Source: Okapia johnstoni (lineage: Eukaryota > Chordata > Mammalia > Artiodactyla > Giraffidae). Taken from it: 64,000 bases of DNA. Location of the stretch: assembly GCA_024291935.2 (NCBI GenBank), contig CM044312.1:75287001-75351000 (forward strand), read 5' to 3'. The translations under genes and the position numbers were made by a program. Under the pieces are notes generated by a model, which searched no databases, had not been told where the DNA came from, and saw only the letters and a list, made by a program, of their open reading frames with translations. Shown one piece after another: positions 45,318 to 56,096 of this stretch (the first letter of the stretch is position 1; each line of letters opens with the position of its first letter).

Positions 45318-45472
45318 ACATGCATGTACACACACACACCCACACACACACACACCCACCCACACACACACCCCTGATGGGCTATAGTCCATAGGTATGC
45401 AAAGAATCGGACATGACTGAAGTGACTGCATGCACACACACATGCATGTATACACACACACACACACACATA
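45251..45472 (+). repeat. 122-bp period duplication: SINE tail plus (CA)n
   Basis: Copy 1 starts at 45251 (CCTGATGGGTTATAGTCCAT) and copy 2 at 45373 (CCTGATGGGCTATAGTCCAT), period 122. Each has the last ~65 bp of the SINE, a CATGCACACACACATGCATG segment and a (CA)n/CACCCACC array. Copy 1's array is longer and has CCCA interruptions. Open stretches on the minus strand (Cys/Val-rich) come from the repeat. Confidence 0.9.
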
Positions 45473-48400
45473 TGTAAATACATGGTATTTAGAAACTATG
45501 AATTTCTCATATATAATATAACCTTTATATCAACTGACGATATGCTTTAGTTGCTTCATACATTTTAAATATTAAAACTAGTCTAAAATAACAACACATA
45601 TACATAAAAATATATAAATTTTACTCACCACATTTTATAATAGTTTTGAATTCTTTTAACTAAAAGTAAAATGTCTGGGTAACCTTTTGAAGATAATATT
45701 TTGTCATTTGTAGGGACATCAATAAGCAGGCATTTTAGCATTGCTTTACAGCTATTTTTTTTACTTTATTAAACAACAAAAATAGATTTTTTCCAGTTAC
45801 AAAATTAATTAATGTAATACCTCTTTTTATTTCTTGGTTATTCCTTTCATTGTCAATGATTTACCTAGTCGGTACTTCTACTTAGTTGGATACTCACTGT
45901 TAATGGAAAAAGAAAGAACAAAACTAGATAGAACATGATTAATAGAATAAAAATTATTTTCACAAAACTAGTTCTATTTTGCTAAAATTACTTTTCTTGG
46001 ACTTCATTTTCTTTGGCATAGCTTTAAAATTACTATTATCTGTTTTTATACCTCAAGGAAGGACTGAGGCAAAGACTCTCTTCAGTTATTGAGACAAAGG
46101 CTGGAAAATTCTGGTGTTTTTTTCCCTGATATAACAGGAAGTGGTATAAAATAGAACAGCCATGGAAGAATGTGACAACTGGATCCTGAATATAAAGCGA
46201 GCATGTATTCTTTCTACTAGTATGTCTCCTAAGACCACAGACATTATGCTATGAGTTTTTCCTTTGCACTATATTTAACACTGACTTGGACATGACCCAT
46301 GCCTTTGTAACCCTAGCTTTGAGGTTTAGCTCATCATTTATCAGAACAAACCCTTCTACAAGGATCGAAGGCAGGATTAATTCTACAAAAGTCTCACCAT
46401 AACCATCAGAAATAGTTTCCAGCATTCTACAGGATTCAAAGAGAACCCGAAAAGGATGTCCCTCTCACTTGGATGTCTAGAGAGGAGGGTCATATGGGAT
46501 CAGTATAGGTAATCAAAGAAACACAGGCAGATCATTAAATAGGTATCACAGTTTGAGCTCAGTTAAGATAATACAGATGAAGGTAGGGCCTTCTTCATTT
46601 CCGACCCTCTACATTCTTCAGATTCCCACTCTGAAGAAGCAAGGAGCACAATAACAGAAGGAAATATTAAACGGATGGATCAGTCGATCTATGTCCCTTC
46701 TATTTCTCAATATTAGGATTTTTATGACCAAGATCACTCAATAACAACTATGTTGACATTTCACTACCCAACAATGAATAACTAACTTAACTCTGAACTG
46801 TTGATAAGAAATAGTAAATAGTTGGAAGTTTTTTAACAGTAACTAGATTATTCTGAGACATTCTTCTTTGACTGTATAACTAAAATTAACACAATTACAT
46901 CAGTTAAGAAGTTCTTTTGCCAAAAATGAGGGAAGAACTCCAGTTTTTATCCTAATTTATCCCTCCATCTCTTCCTTTTTTTCTACTTGACTGTCCTATA
47001 CATCACACCCACATATTTTCTGTGGCATGGAGGCTGAAGAATATTTGACTAGTGTTTACAGTCCTGGCCATCCAAAGCAGGTCCCTGAAGTTCAATGCAA
47101 CTGAGTGCAGAAGGTGAGGAATGAGGATAGAGGAGATGTGTTCGTACATCCTGACACCATGGTGCCAAATTTATACTTTAATGCATGTAGAATCCAGAAG
47201 TGATTTGAAAAATCCTCCTCTCTTCTACTCCACAAGAAAGGCACACACAGTATCATGTTTAATATTCTATTACCATTTATTTTAAGTAATAAAATACCTT
47301 TCTTAGAGTACTGTGATTTTTGCTTGGTTGTGCAGCCAAGAAAAGTAGAAAAGTAGGAGGAAGATGTGTTTTTCCCACACTGTCAGTGTCTGAGGGAATT
47401 AACAGCCTCTTGAACATTGGTAAAAAATCATAAAGTTCCATGGAAAGCGTCAGACTCTTTTCAAAAATCAGTGATAAGCAAAATTCCCATCTGGACCAAA
47501 AAATTTGTTTTTATTCATAACAATCATTGTTCCATTTCTGAGCTGAATGGAATCTCTTTTCTAGACTTGAGCAGAATTCTACAATGGAGGGAACATATAA
47601 GGTGTGAGGGTACCTCAGAGATTGAATTTGTGTATGTTGTCACGGAAGGATTGAGACCTTCAAGTGATAGATTTAGATATGCTTCTGAAGTAAATACCAA
47701 AGAACCAATCTTGAAAATGTAACCAAGTCTTTGATATAGCAAAAACAGCACTTTCTGAGAGCTCAGAAGAGAGAAAAGCTCATATCTGGGCTGGACCAGA
47801 TGTTACTTTCAAAAAGGAACCTGCAAGTCATCTGTCTCATCTCTGGCATTAGCCTCACAGTAAACTCGGTTACCACACAAGACCATTAGCATTATTTTTT
47901 TCTTAATACAAGGTTATAAATTTACGCTCCTATTGACAATGATATATATACAATGAGTCCACATTTGGGGCATCATAATGTTCAAGAATTTGCTCCAGAG
48001 TTAAGAATGAATTTTCTTTTAAAAATTTTGTCAGATAAATACATACCAAAGTCACATTCTACTTTGCTTAGCACTCAAGAAATAAAGGCTAGTTTTAGGT
48101 AGCAATATGTACATATCTATTACTGATGTCTTGACTTTTATGTGAAATAGTCTATCTAAAGTCTATACATGAAATTCACACAGGACTGAAATATAATCTT
48201 ATAAAGTACAGAAGAATGTGAACTTAGTAGCTCCTTTTTAAGGTCTCAGAAAAAATAAAAAACTGTAATCACCTTGCCAGTATATCAAGTCTGTACAACA
48301 AATGACACTTTTCATTTTTACTTCTTTGAACTGTGAAATATAAATCAGACAGTGAAAGAACATATTTTAGGTATGCTGAAGCTCAGTTGGGTTCTGCATG

Positions 48401-48580
48401 AACTGAAGCAGAAAAACATACAATAACAATAAATAAATGTAATAAATAAGTAACTAAACCTATTTAGCAGATATTACCTATGAAACAGATACAGCTATTA
48501 GCTATGATGACTACAGATTCCAAAATGCTTTTAGGATCAGACTTGTCACCCACTGGAATTATTTACATATTTTACTTTGA
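45473..48580. other. Unique AT-rich sequence
   Basis: About 3.1 kb, the longest stretch here with no recognised repeat or gene. 46280-46480 has a mixed-composition patch ('AGGTTTAGCTCATCATTTAT', 'GGATGTCCCTCTCACTTGGA') I cannot assign. The open stretch 47417-47722 (101 codons, plus) shows no domain, signal peptide or splice context. Confidence 0.5.
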
Positions 48581-48915
48581 ACTAAAAGGAGGTATATATT
48601 TATCAATATCTAGGACTTCCATCGGAGTAGGCAATGGCGACCCACTCCAGTACTCTTGCCTGGAAAATCCCATGGATGAGGGAGCCTGGTGGGCTGCAGT
48701 CCATGGGGTCGCTAAGAGTTGGACACGACTGAGCAACTTCACTTTCACTTTTCACTTTCATGTATTGGAGAAGGAAATGGCAACCCACTCCAGTACTCTT
48801 GCCTGGAAAATCCCATGGATGGAGGAGCCTGGTACGCTCCAGTCAATGGGCTGGCAAAGAGTTGGACATGACTGAGTGACTTTGCTAAAAGGAAGCATAT
48901 ATTTATCAATATCTA
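48581..48915 (+). repeat. Unusually long TSD flanking a BOV-A type dimer
   Basis: 48582-48612 and 48885-48915 match over 31 bp with two transition differences (core TATATTTATCAATATCTA identical). They bracket the SINE at 48613-48884. A typical SINE TSD is roughly 7-20 bp. Confidence 0.85.
48613..48884 (+). mobile_element. BOV-A dimeric SINE
   Basis: First monomer: 'AGTAGGCAATGGCGACCCAC' to 'CACGACTGAGCAACTTCACT'. The linker is 'TTCACTTTTCACTTTCATG'. The second monomer runs from 'GGAGAAGGAAATGGCAACCC' to 'GGACATGACTGAGTGACTTT'. It lacks the (AGC)n tail seen in other copies. Ten bases (48613-48622) before the first monomer are unaccounted for. Confidence 0.93.
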
Positions 48916-49134
48916 CATAACTGAAAAAAATCATAATTGTACGAAAGAGCCGTCCACCCACTCAATGTAAATTACATGCGTGATTTGGCTCCAGTCAAGT
49001 ACTGCATTTTATTGGAATAGTCAGTTTCCTACCTTTTATGTAATTCCCCCACCCCTTAGCCCCAAACACACAAACTGAAACACACGCTGCAAACACACAA
49101 ACTGAGCACTCAAAGGAAACAATATGAGACTCTT

Positions 49135-49295
49135 GAGTTAGAAATATTTGGGTTTGAATTCTACTTCTACCACTTTGTGATATCAAGCAAGTTATTCAAA
49201 AATCTGTGACATTCAACAATTGAAACAGCAATACTCATAATGATATTTTAAACTATGCCTAAGGTAATTGTTCTAAAGTAAGCAAATAATCAATA
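49135..49295 (+). mobile_element. MIR SINE relic
   Basis: 'GGGTTTGAATTCTACTTCTA', 'CCACTTTGTGATATCAAGCA', 'AGTTATTCAAAAATCTGTGA', then 'CAGCAATACTCATAATGATA' follow sense MIR order. Confidence 0.68.
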
Positions 49296-50556
49296 TACAT
49301 TGAATACATCTCTTACTGAAACCTATATAGATTTACTACTTATAAAACTAAGGAAATATTTAATCTCTAGCTAAAATATTACTTTTGCTTTCATAAATTT
49401 AAATAATTTCATACTTTTTCAGCTCTCTTTTGTTTGACAGATTTGGTTTAGTTTAAATTACATCCACTGACAAATCTTTCCTAAACTTAATAGTTTATTT
49501 CCTTGATGATGATTCTTATCTTGCTGCACATAAAATGGTAAATCGTTCTTGAGTGTTACGTAATGTTAAGCTACATACCCTACTTAAATTTCCTTAGAAC
49601 TCTGAATCACAAGACAGAATATATGTATGCAAATATAACTTTAAATTGAAAACATAATTATCAACACAGACAAAGACTACTAATTGGCACACTGTTGACG
49701 GATGTTAGTTATCTAATACATGTGGAAGTAAAGGATAATTTGAATGATACATGTTTTACTTTTGGCACAAGAAACTGTGACATTTCAATGCAGCAATGGC
49801 TGAAATCTGTTGCTTCTAAGAATAAATCTTCTAAAATTAACTTTGCCAATCACGAGGCAATCCTACCTCACATTCAAAAAATTTCAAGTTTATTTATTTA
49901 GGGATCATCTTTCCCAGAATTATCATGAAATCTTACATTTCTTAGCAGACATTTAAGTGCTTCACTGATAAAAGATAAAACTCAAATGAACCCACACTTT
50001 ATTTCTGAGAAGATAATGTCACCAGTTTTGTGACTCAGAACTAAAAGAACAATGATTTTAATCAAGCAAATGAGTAGACCTGAAATAGTTCTAAGTGCAT
50101 TTGGTACTTTATGAACTGGAGGGGGAAGGTTTTGTTAGAAATGAAGTATGTTATGTGTCTTGTAAATTAGCCTGACATAGTTTATTATGATTTTTCTAAT
50201 CACATAGAATAATTACTTACTTCTGATTGCGCACTGTATAGCAGCTTCTTAATCCATCTAAGTGATGAGTGTGTGTATCTGGTAGAAGAAAAGATACAAA
50301 CTACTATTTCAATAAAACTCATATATTTTATTAATTCACATATCAAAAAGGCATTTTTCATTTTATTAAGCAACTAAATGCCTTATAAATGTAATAACAT
50401 AGCATTCATAAATTGAATATGCCTATTAAAATATAGCATGTGAAATCTTTATTATATTGAAAATTTTTAAAGGTGATAATTAGGAATACTGATTGGCTAT
50501 CCTCAGAAAAACACACCACCACTGTCTTTATAAAGATTAGAGGTTTATAAAACATA
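49296..50556. other. Unique AT-rich sequence
   Basis: About 1.26 kb, no recognised feature. Open stretch 49695-49901 has no recognisable motif. Confidence 0.5.
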
Positions 50557-51115
50557 GTTATTCTTTTCTTCAGTTCAGTTCAGTTCAGTTCAGTCACTCA
50601 GTTGTGTCCGAGTCTTTGTGACCCCATGGACTGCAGCATGCCAGGCCTCCCTATCCATCACCAACTCCCGGAGCTTATTCAAACTCATGTCCACTGAGTC
50701 AGTGATGCGATCCAACCATCTCATCCTCTGTCACCCCCTTCTCCTCCCACCTTAAATCTTTCTCAGCATCAGGGTCTTTTCAAATGAGTCAGTTCTTCGT
50801 ATCAGGTGGCCAAAGAATTGAAGTTTCAGCTCTGATTTTGGAGCCAAAAAAAAACAAAGTCTGTCCCTGTTTCCACTGTTTCCCCATCTATTTGCCATGA
50901 ACGGATGTGACCGGATGCCATGATCATAGTTTTCTAAATGTTGAGCTTTAAGCCAACTTTTTCACTCTCCTCTTTCACTTTCATCAAGAGGCTCTTTAGT
51001 TCTTCATCACTTACTGGCATAAGTGTGGTGTCATCTGCATATATGAGTTATTGACATTTCTCCTGGCAATCTTGATTCCAGCTTGTGCTTCATCCAGTTC
51101 AGCATTTCTCATGAT

Positions 51116-51910
51116 TTACTCTGCATATAAGGTAAATAAGCAAGGTGACAATATACAGCCTTGACATACTCCGTTCCCTTTTTGGAACCAGTCTGTTGTT
51201 TCATGTCCAGTTCTAACTGTTGCTTCCTGACCTGCATACATATTTCTCAGGAGGCAGGTAAAGTGGTCTTGTATTCCCATATCTTTCAGAATTCTCCACA
51301 GTTTGTGGTGATCCACAGAGTCAAAGGCTTTGGCATAGTCAGTAAAGCAGAAGTAGATGTTTTTCTGGAACTCTCTTGCTTTTTTGATGATCCAACAGAT
51401 GTTGACAATTTGATCTCTGATTCCTCTGCCTTCTCTATAACCAGCTTGAACATCTGGAATTTCACGGTTCACGTATTGCTGAAGCCTGGCTTGGAGAATT
51501 TTGAGCATAACTTTGCTAGCATGTGAGATGAGAGCAACTGTGCGGTAGTTTGAGCATTCTTTGGCATTGCCTTTCTTTGGGATTGGAATGAAAACTGACC
51601 TTTTCCATTCCTGTGGCCCCTGCTTCGTTTTCCAAATTTGCTAGCATAAGGAGTGCAGCACTTTCACAGCATCATCTTTTAGGATTTGAACTAGCTCAAT
51701 TGGAATTCCATCACCTCCACTAGCTTTGTTCATAATGATGATTCCTAAGGCCTGCTTGACTTTGCATTCCAGGATGTCTGACTCTAGGTGAGTGATCATG
51801 CCATGGTGATTATCTGGGTGGTGGAGATATTTTTTGTATACTTCTGTGTATTCTTGCCACCTCTTCTTAGTATCTTCTGCTTCTGTTAGAGTTTTGCCAA
51901 GAGTATGCAC
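51116..51910 (-). pseudogene. BovB RT fragments in the inverted copy
   Basis: Two minus-strand open pieces. 51116-51508 (130 codons) has 'AGYREGRGIRDQIVNICW', motif A 'TDYAKAFDSVDHHKLW' and 'QGCILSPCLFTLYAE' (motif B). It stops before YADD; a change near 51110 creates the stop. 51641-51910 (89 codons) has 'ASGGDGIPIELVQILK' and the linker before it; its first six residues come from the inverted segment. Disabled. Confidence 0.85.
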
Positions 51911-52097
51911 TAGTCATAGCAAACACCTTCTTCCAATAGCACAAAAGAAGACTCTACACATGGACAACACCAGATGGTCAATACTGAAATCAGATTGATT
52001 ATATTCTTTGCAGCCAATGATGGAGAAGCTCTATACAGTCAGCAAAAAGAAGACCGGGAGTTGGCTGTGGCTCAAATCATGAACTCCTTATTGCCAA

Positions 52098-52224
52098 GTG
52101 AAAGTGAAGTCGCACAGTCGTGTCCGACTCTTTGCGACCCCATGTACGATAGCCTACCAGGCTCCTCCATCCATGGGATTTTCCAGGCAAGAGTACTGGA
52201 ATAGGGTGCCATTGCCTTCTCCGT
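52098..52224 (-). mobile_element. BovA monomer SINE nested in BovB
   Basis: 'GTGAAAGTGAAGTCGCACAG' to 'GGTGCCATTGCCTTCTCC'. CTTATTGCCAA (52087-52097) and CTTATTGCAAA (from 52225) form an 11-bp TSD with one change. BovB sequence (GAACTCCTTATTGCCAA | ATTCAGACTTAAATTG) is collinear across it. It is younger than the inverted BovB. Confidence 0.92.
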
Positions 52225-52297
52225 CTTATTGCAAAATTCAGACTTAAATTGAAGAAAGTAGGGGAAACCACTAGACCATTCAGGTATTCTTTTTCTT

Positions 52298-52544
52298 ACC
52301 ATTGTTATAAAAACAATTATTGATTTTGAGAAGATATACTAAGTATAATCTAGTCAATTTTAATAATAAAATAAAAATGAATTCAAAATAAAATTAAGAG
52401 ATATTTTTATGTTTGCCTACAAGGTTAAGTTATCACAAAAAATAATTTTTTAAAAAGAAATTTTAAAATCTTGGGGAGAAGAAATAATGACATAAGAGGA
52501 AAATAAACCAATGGACAAAGATAGAGGTTAAGAGAAAATTCAAC
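52298..52544. other. AT-rich sequence
   Basis: No recognised feature. Confidence 0.4.
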
Positions 52545-52950
52545 TTGGAAACAAGCTAAATGTTTTTATCATAACGAGAATGTATAAACTGTATGCAATA
52601 TTCAAAAAACATCCATACAATATAAGCCAGCCAACAGTTAAGACAAAAGAGATGCACGTATCCTCATGGATTAAAGTGCAAAATGATACTTTATATTGCT
52701 TATGATCACATATATATACAATGAAAACATAAAATCCTATTTGAGGTAAAAAAAAAAAAAGGCAAACACAGGATCACAGTTTTCTCTGAGAAGTGAGGGT
52801 TGATAATGGAATCAAAGAGGAGTACACGGGGTGCTTTGTGTAAAGCAAATAAGGCTGCATATTAAGATTAGACAAGATTGGATGGGGTGTTCATTAGGTA
52901 TTTCTCTTTGTATCTGAAATATTACCTAATTTGAAAATTGTTTTAAAATC
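52545..52950 (+). mobile_element. Old L1M 3' end relic
   Basis: Order typical of old L1 3' UTRs: 'AACGAGAATGTATAAACTGT', 'GTATCCTCATGGATTAAAGT', 'GCAAAATGATACTTTATATT', 'CACAGTTTTCTCTGAGAAGT', 'GTATTTCTCTTTGTATCTGA'. Non-coding and diverged. Confidence 0.5.
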
Positions 52951-53150
52951 ATTCATTTCAAGGACTACGATAGATTTAGCACAAGCAAGCACTGCAATGT
53001 GAAGGAGTATCTAATTTGTACTGAGATGTCTGAGGAGCTCAAGATAGGAGATGTAAGAATCACAATCCCACCAAAAAATAAGTTCTCAATATATTTCTAC
53101 CTGAAAACATGTGAGAAGTGATATTCATATTCATGCTTCCAAGGACACTA

Positions 53151-53158
53151 TAGAAACT
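53151..53158 (+). repeat. TSD of the BOV-A2 at 53159-53432 (left copy)
   Basis: TAGAAACT here recurs at 53433-53440. Confidence 0.8.
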
Positions 53159-53432
53159 GCTGTTGCTGCTGCTGCTGCTAAGTCGCTTCAGTCGTGTCCA
53201 ACTCTGTGCGACCCCACAGACGGCAGCCCACCAGGCTCCCCTATCCCTGGGATTCTCCAGGCAAGAACACTGGAGTGGGTTGCCATTGCCTTCTCCAATG
53301 CATGAAAGTGAAAAGTGAAAGTGAAGTCGCTCAGTCGTGTCCGACTCTTAGCGACCCCATGGACTGCAGCCTACCAGGCTCCTCTGTCCATGGGATTTTC
53401 TAGGGAAGAGTACTGGAGTGGGTTGCCATTGC
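53159..53432 (-). mobile_element. BOV-A2 dimeric SINE
   Basis: (TGC)n run, 'AAGTCGCTTCAGTCGTGTCC', first monomer to 'GGTTGCCATTGCCTTCTCC', linker 'GAAAGTGAAAAGTGAAAGTG', second monomer ending 'GAGTGGGTTGCCATTGC'. Complete or nearly so, and close to the family sequence, so relatively young. Confidence 0.95.
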
Positions 53433-53689
53433 TAGAAACTACCTGTGGTTGAAAAAAAAAAAAGCATTACAGTAATTCACAATTGCCACAAACATGAAAG
53501 GGAAAGAAATCACCTTTTGCTCACTAGAAATGAGAGGGAGCAAATTTAGTGCAACTTCTGCTATTCTAGTTAATAACCCTATCTCTATTTTTACTCACAA
53601 AAGAAGTATATCAGAAAACATATAAGTATAAGGAGGTTAACCCAGGGTAAACTTTAATTTGCATTAATTTACTTATTTATGAAATTTAT

Positions 53690-54020
53690 CTACAAATATT
53701 AGTCCTCTATGATCTGCAGAGTGCCATCTCATGACACTTCCCTCTGGTTCTGTCTGTTCAACATCACTATCTAGCACTTCTAACATCCGGGCCTTTACAG
53801 GGGCCATCTCCTCTGCTTGAATTGCCCTGCATGCCCCTACCCCATTCCCTTGACAGGTCTCACTTTACTGGTCTCAGCTAAAACAATCCAACCTCAAAAA
53901 AGCCTTCAGGGAACCATTCTGTTTTAGTAGTGTTCATTAATTCACCTGTATTCGTATTTCTCATAGCCTGGAACTGCCATGGCAAGAAGGTGTTTGCCTG
54001 CTTTACTTGCTAGAGTTAGA
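53690..54020 (+). mobile_element. L2 LINE 3' end relic
   Basis: 'CCGGGCCTTTACAGGGGCCA', 'CTCTGCTTGAATTGCCCTGC', 'TTGACAGGTCTCACTTTACT', 'AAAGCCTTCAGGGAACCATT' follow the L2 3' end order (GGGCCTTTGCAC..., CTGGAATGCCC..., GCCTTCCCTGACC). Confidence 0.75.
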
Positions 54021-55734
54021 AGCTGATGGCTGATTACATTTGAAACTCCTATTTTCAAATGTATTAATTTTGTATTGCCTCACAAGTAATTACAAAACCT
54101 AGAGTGAGAACTCCTATTGTAAAACATTAGTAATTTAATTCTGTTACTACAAATCTTTTTTTAAAGACTTACAGTCAGTAATACCTTAATGAGTGGATAA
54201 AGTGCTTAGAACAATGCCCATAATATAAGAAACACAATATAAAATTTTCACTAGAAAGACCTTCAAAGATCATCTCCTTGCCCCTCTAGTAGCCACCTCT
54301 ATTTTTTTTAAGGAAAAAATAAAGCTATTTATGCACAAATCATTAGGTATTCCAGTGTTTATGAGATCTGTCTTAATACCATAGAACAGAAAGCCTGGAG
54401 ATTGTTTTTCAACATTGGAATCCCAACTGAATGCAAGTCAGTTTCTGACTCTGCCAAACCATAATAAATATTTCATTTTTATGTTCTTTCCTGTTTATCA
54501 AACTTATAACAGAAAAAAATGATGATCCTAAAGTTTCAAAATAGTATTAATTATGCTGTCATACAAAAGTCAAGAAAGACTAAACCACAAGATATTAAGC
54601 AACACCAAATGCAAGAAATTCTTCCTCATCATCATTATTTATCATAAAGTCACAAAACAGCTCATTGTATTAAGCTAATTCTTCATGGGTCTTCCCAAAG
54701 AGAATCTCATTTTCTCCAAATAAGGAGGTTTGCCTATATTTAGTAAAAATAAAATTACAGCCTCAAGATTATCAATATATTTAAGTACTGATGGATGCCA
54801 GAAACTCATCTAAGTGACTGTGCCCTTTAAGCCAAGAATATTTTTTTTTTGAAGTTAGTTATCTTTTACTTCACTGAGTGGCACATTTAGAGTCTCAATT
54901 TCAAAGCCTTTTGTTCACTCAAACACACATTCTAAGAAAATACAGTAACAGCACAGGAAATCTGAAAAAGAAATCACACATTTTAGTTTCCAGTTATCTG
55001 GAAATGTCTTGTTAAGTGTTAGTTATAGGAAGATAAAATAAGACAAGAAAGAATAAGAATTAGTTTTAATCATATTATATATATGCTATAGAAATGTGTG
55101 TGTGTGTACACTTGAATACATAAGTAACTTCAAAAGATTTATTTGGCCTTATACCTAATTGTGTTTTAAAGGAAAATATCTTCAGGAGGAATAAGCAAAA
55201 CGAAAAAATTATTTTGGCAATGTTAACAATATACACATATATTTCACTTGCTGTTTGTTTTCTCTTACATGAATCCATGAACCAGATTCTTCGCTAAGAT
55301 ATAAATATCACATAAGCTCCATCTAGTTTTACCTAAGATAGCTTTCATTTATAGTTATAAGACTATTAATGAAGCACCAAACAAAATCATACCATGGCTG
55401 AAATATTTCTTCACCTGGAAACAGAAGTTACATAACCCTAATTATTAATATTTTCATAAGCAATCAAAAGATGCTGACTTTATCCTTAAAATACATCCAC
55501 TTCTTTTCTGAATTTAGAGTTGCATATCCTAAATTTCATAGCAAAACAGTAAAAATTCTTATGAATTCCAGATTATCTATCAACTTAATATTTTATTAAA
55601 CTATACATTTTTATTGTTTTAATATCAAGAAAAGAATGACATAACCAATAGCACAGATCAAAACACAGACCTAGACAAAGGCTTCTAAGTCTTGGGCATC
55701 GCATACAAACTTCTCAGTAATATGAAAAATTTTG
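54021..55734. other. Unique AT-rich sequence
   Basis: About 1.7 kb. 54185-54245 ('ATAAAGTGCTTAGAACAATG') could be a MIR tail. A (GT)5-6 run is at about 55096-55107. No gene recognised. Confidence 0.45.
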
Positions 55735-55797
55735 AAAGGTACTCAATAAATACCTGTCAGCTGAATAAGTGAATGAGCAAATGAAATGTCAAGAAAC
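55735..55797 (+). mobile_element. Small L2/MIR 3' tail relic
   Basis: 'GGTACTCAATAAATACCTGT' followed by 'TGAATAAGTGAATGAGCAAA' is the typical end of such elements. Short. Confidence 0.4.
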
Positions 55798-55845
55798 AAA
55801 ATTCAAGACCAGTCTTCAGTAACATCCTTAGTCAAATTAGTTAAG

Positions 55846-56096
55846 GGGCTTCCCTGATAGCTCAGTTGGTAAAGAATCCGTCTGTAATGCAGGAGACCCC
55901 AGTTCAATTCCTGAGTTGGGAAGATCCACTGGAGAAGGGGTAGGCTACCCACTCCAATATTTTTGGGCTTCCCTGTTGGCTCAGCTGGCAAAGAATCTGC
56001 CTGCAATGTGGGAGACCTGGGTTCGATCCCTGGGTTGGGAAGATCCACTGGAGAAGGGAAAGGTATCCACTCCAGTATTCTGGCCTGGAGAATTCC
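55846..56096 (+). mobile_element. Dimeric Bov-tA type SINE
   Basis: First unit 55846-55964 ('GGGCTTCCCTGATAGCTCAG' to 'CACTCCAATATTTTT') is joined to second unit 55965-56096 ('GGGCTTCCCTGTTGGCTCAG' to 'GGCCTGGAGAATTCCCGCC'). The second unit lacks the BovA tail. Same fusion design as 33243-33573. No clear TSD. Confidence 0.9.

Larger units (their letters stand above)
50557..52297 (-). mobile_element. BovB LINE with 5' inversion (twin-priming form)
   Basis: The 3' segment, 50571-51889, is antisense BovB from the TTCAGT-type terminus to about 'ACAGAAGCAGAAGATAC' (sense), with an internal deletion of about 330 bp near 50831. At 51887-51889 it meets, with a 3-bp TAG overlap, a segment in plus orientation (51887-52283) from an upstream part of BovB ('AGTTTTGCCAAGAGTATGCA' to 'CTAGACCATTCAGG'). 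About 430 bp of the family between the two segments is missing. GTTATTCTTTTCTT (50557-50570) and GTATTCTTTTTCTT (52284-52297) are a near-identical TSD enclosing the whole structure. Confidence 0.88.

Noticed and set aside
45058..45469. Several Cys/Val-rich minus-strand open stretches
   Set aside because: They are translations of the (CA)n microsatellite and SINE tails.
47417..47722. 101-codon open stretch
   Set aside because: No domain, signal peptide, splice signals or codon bias visible; length is within chance in 64 kb read in six frames.
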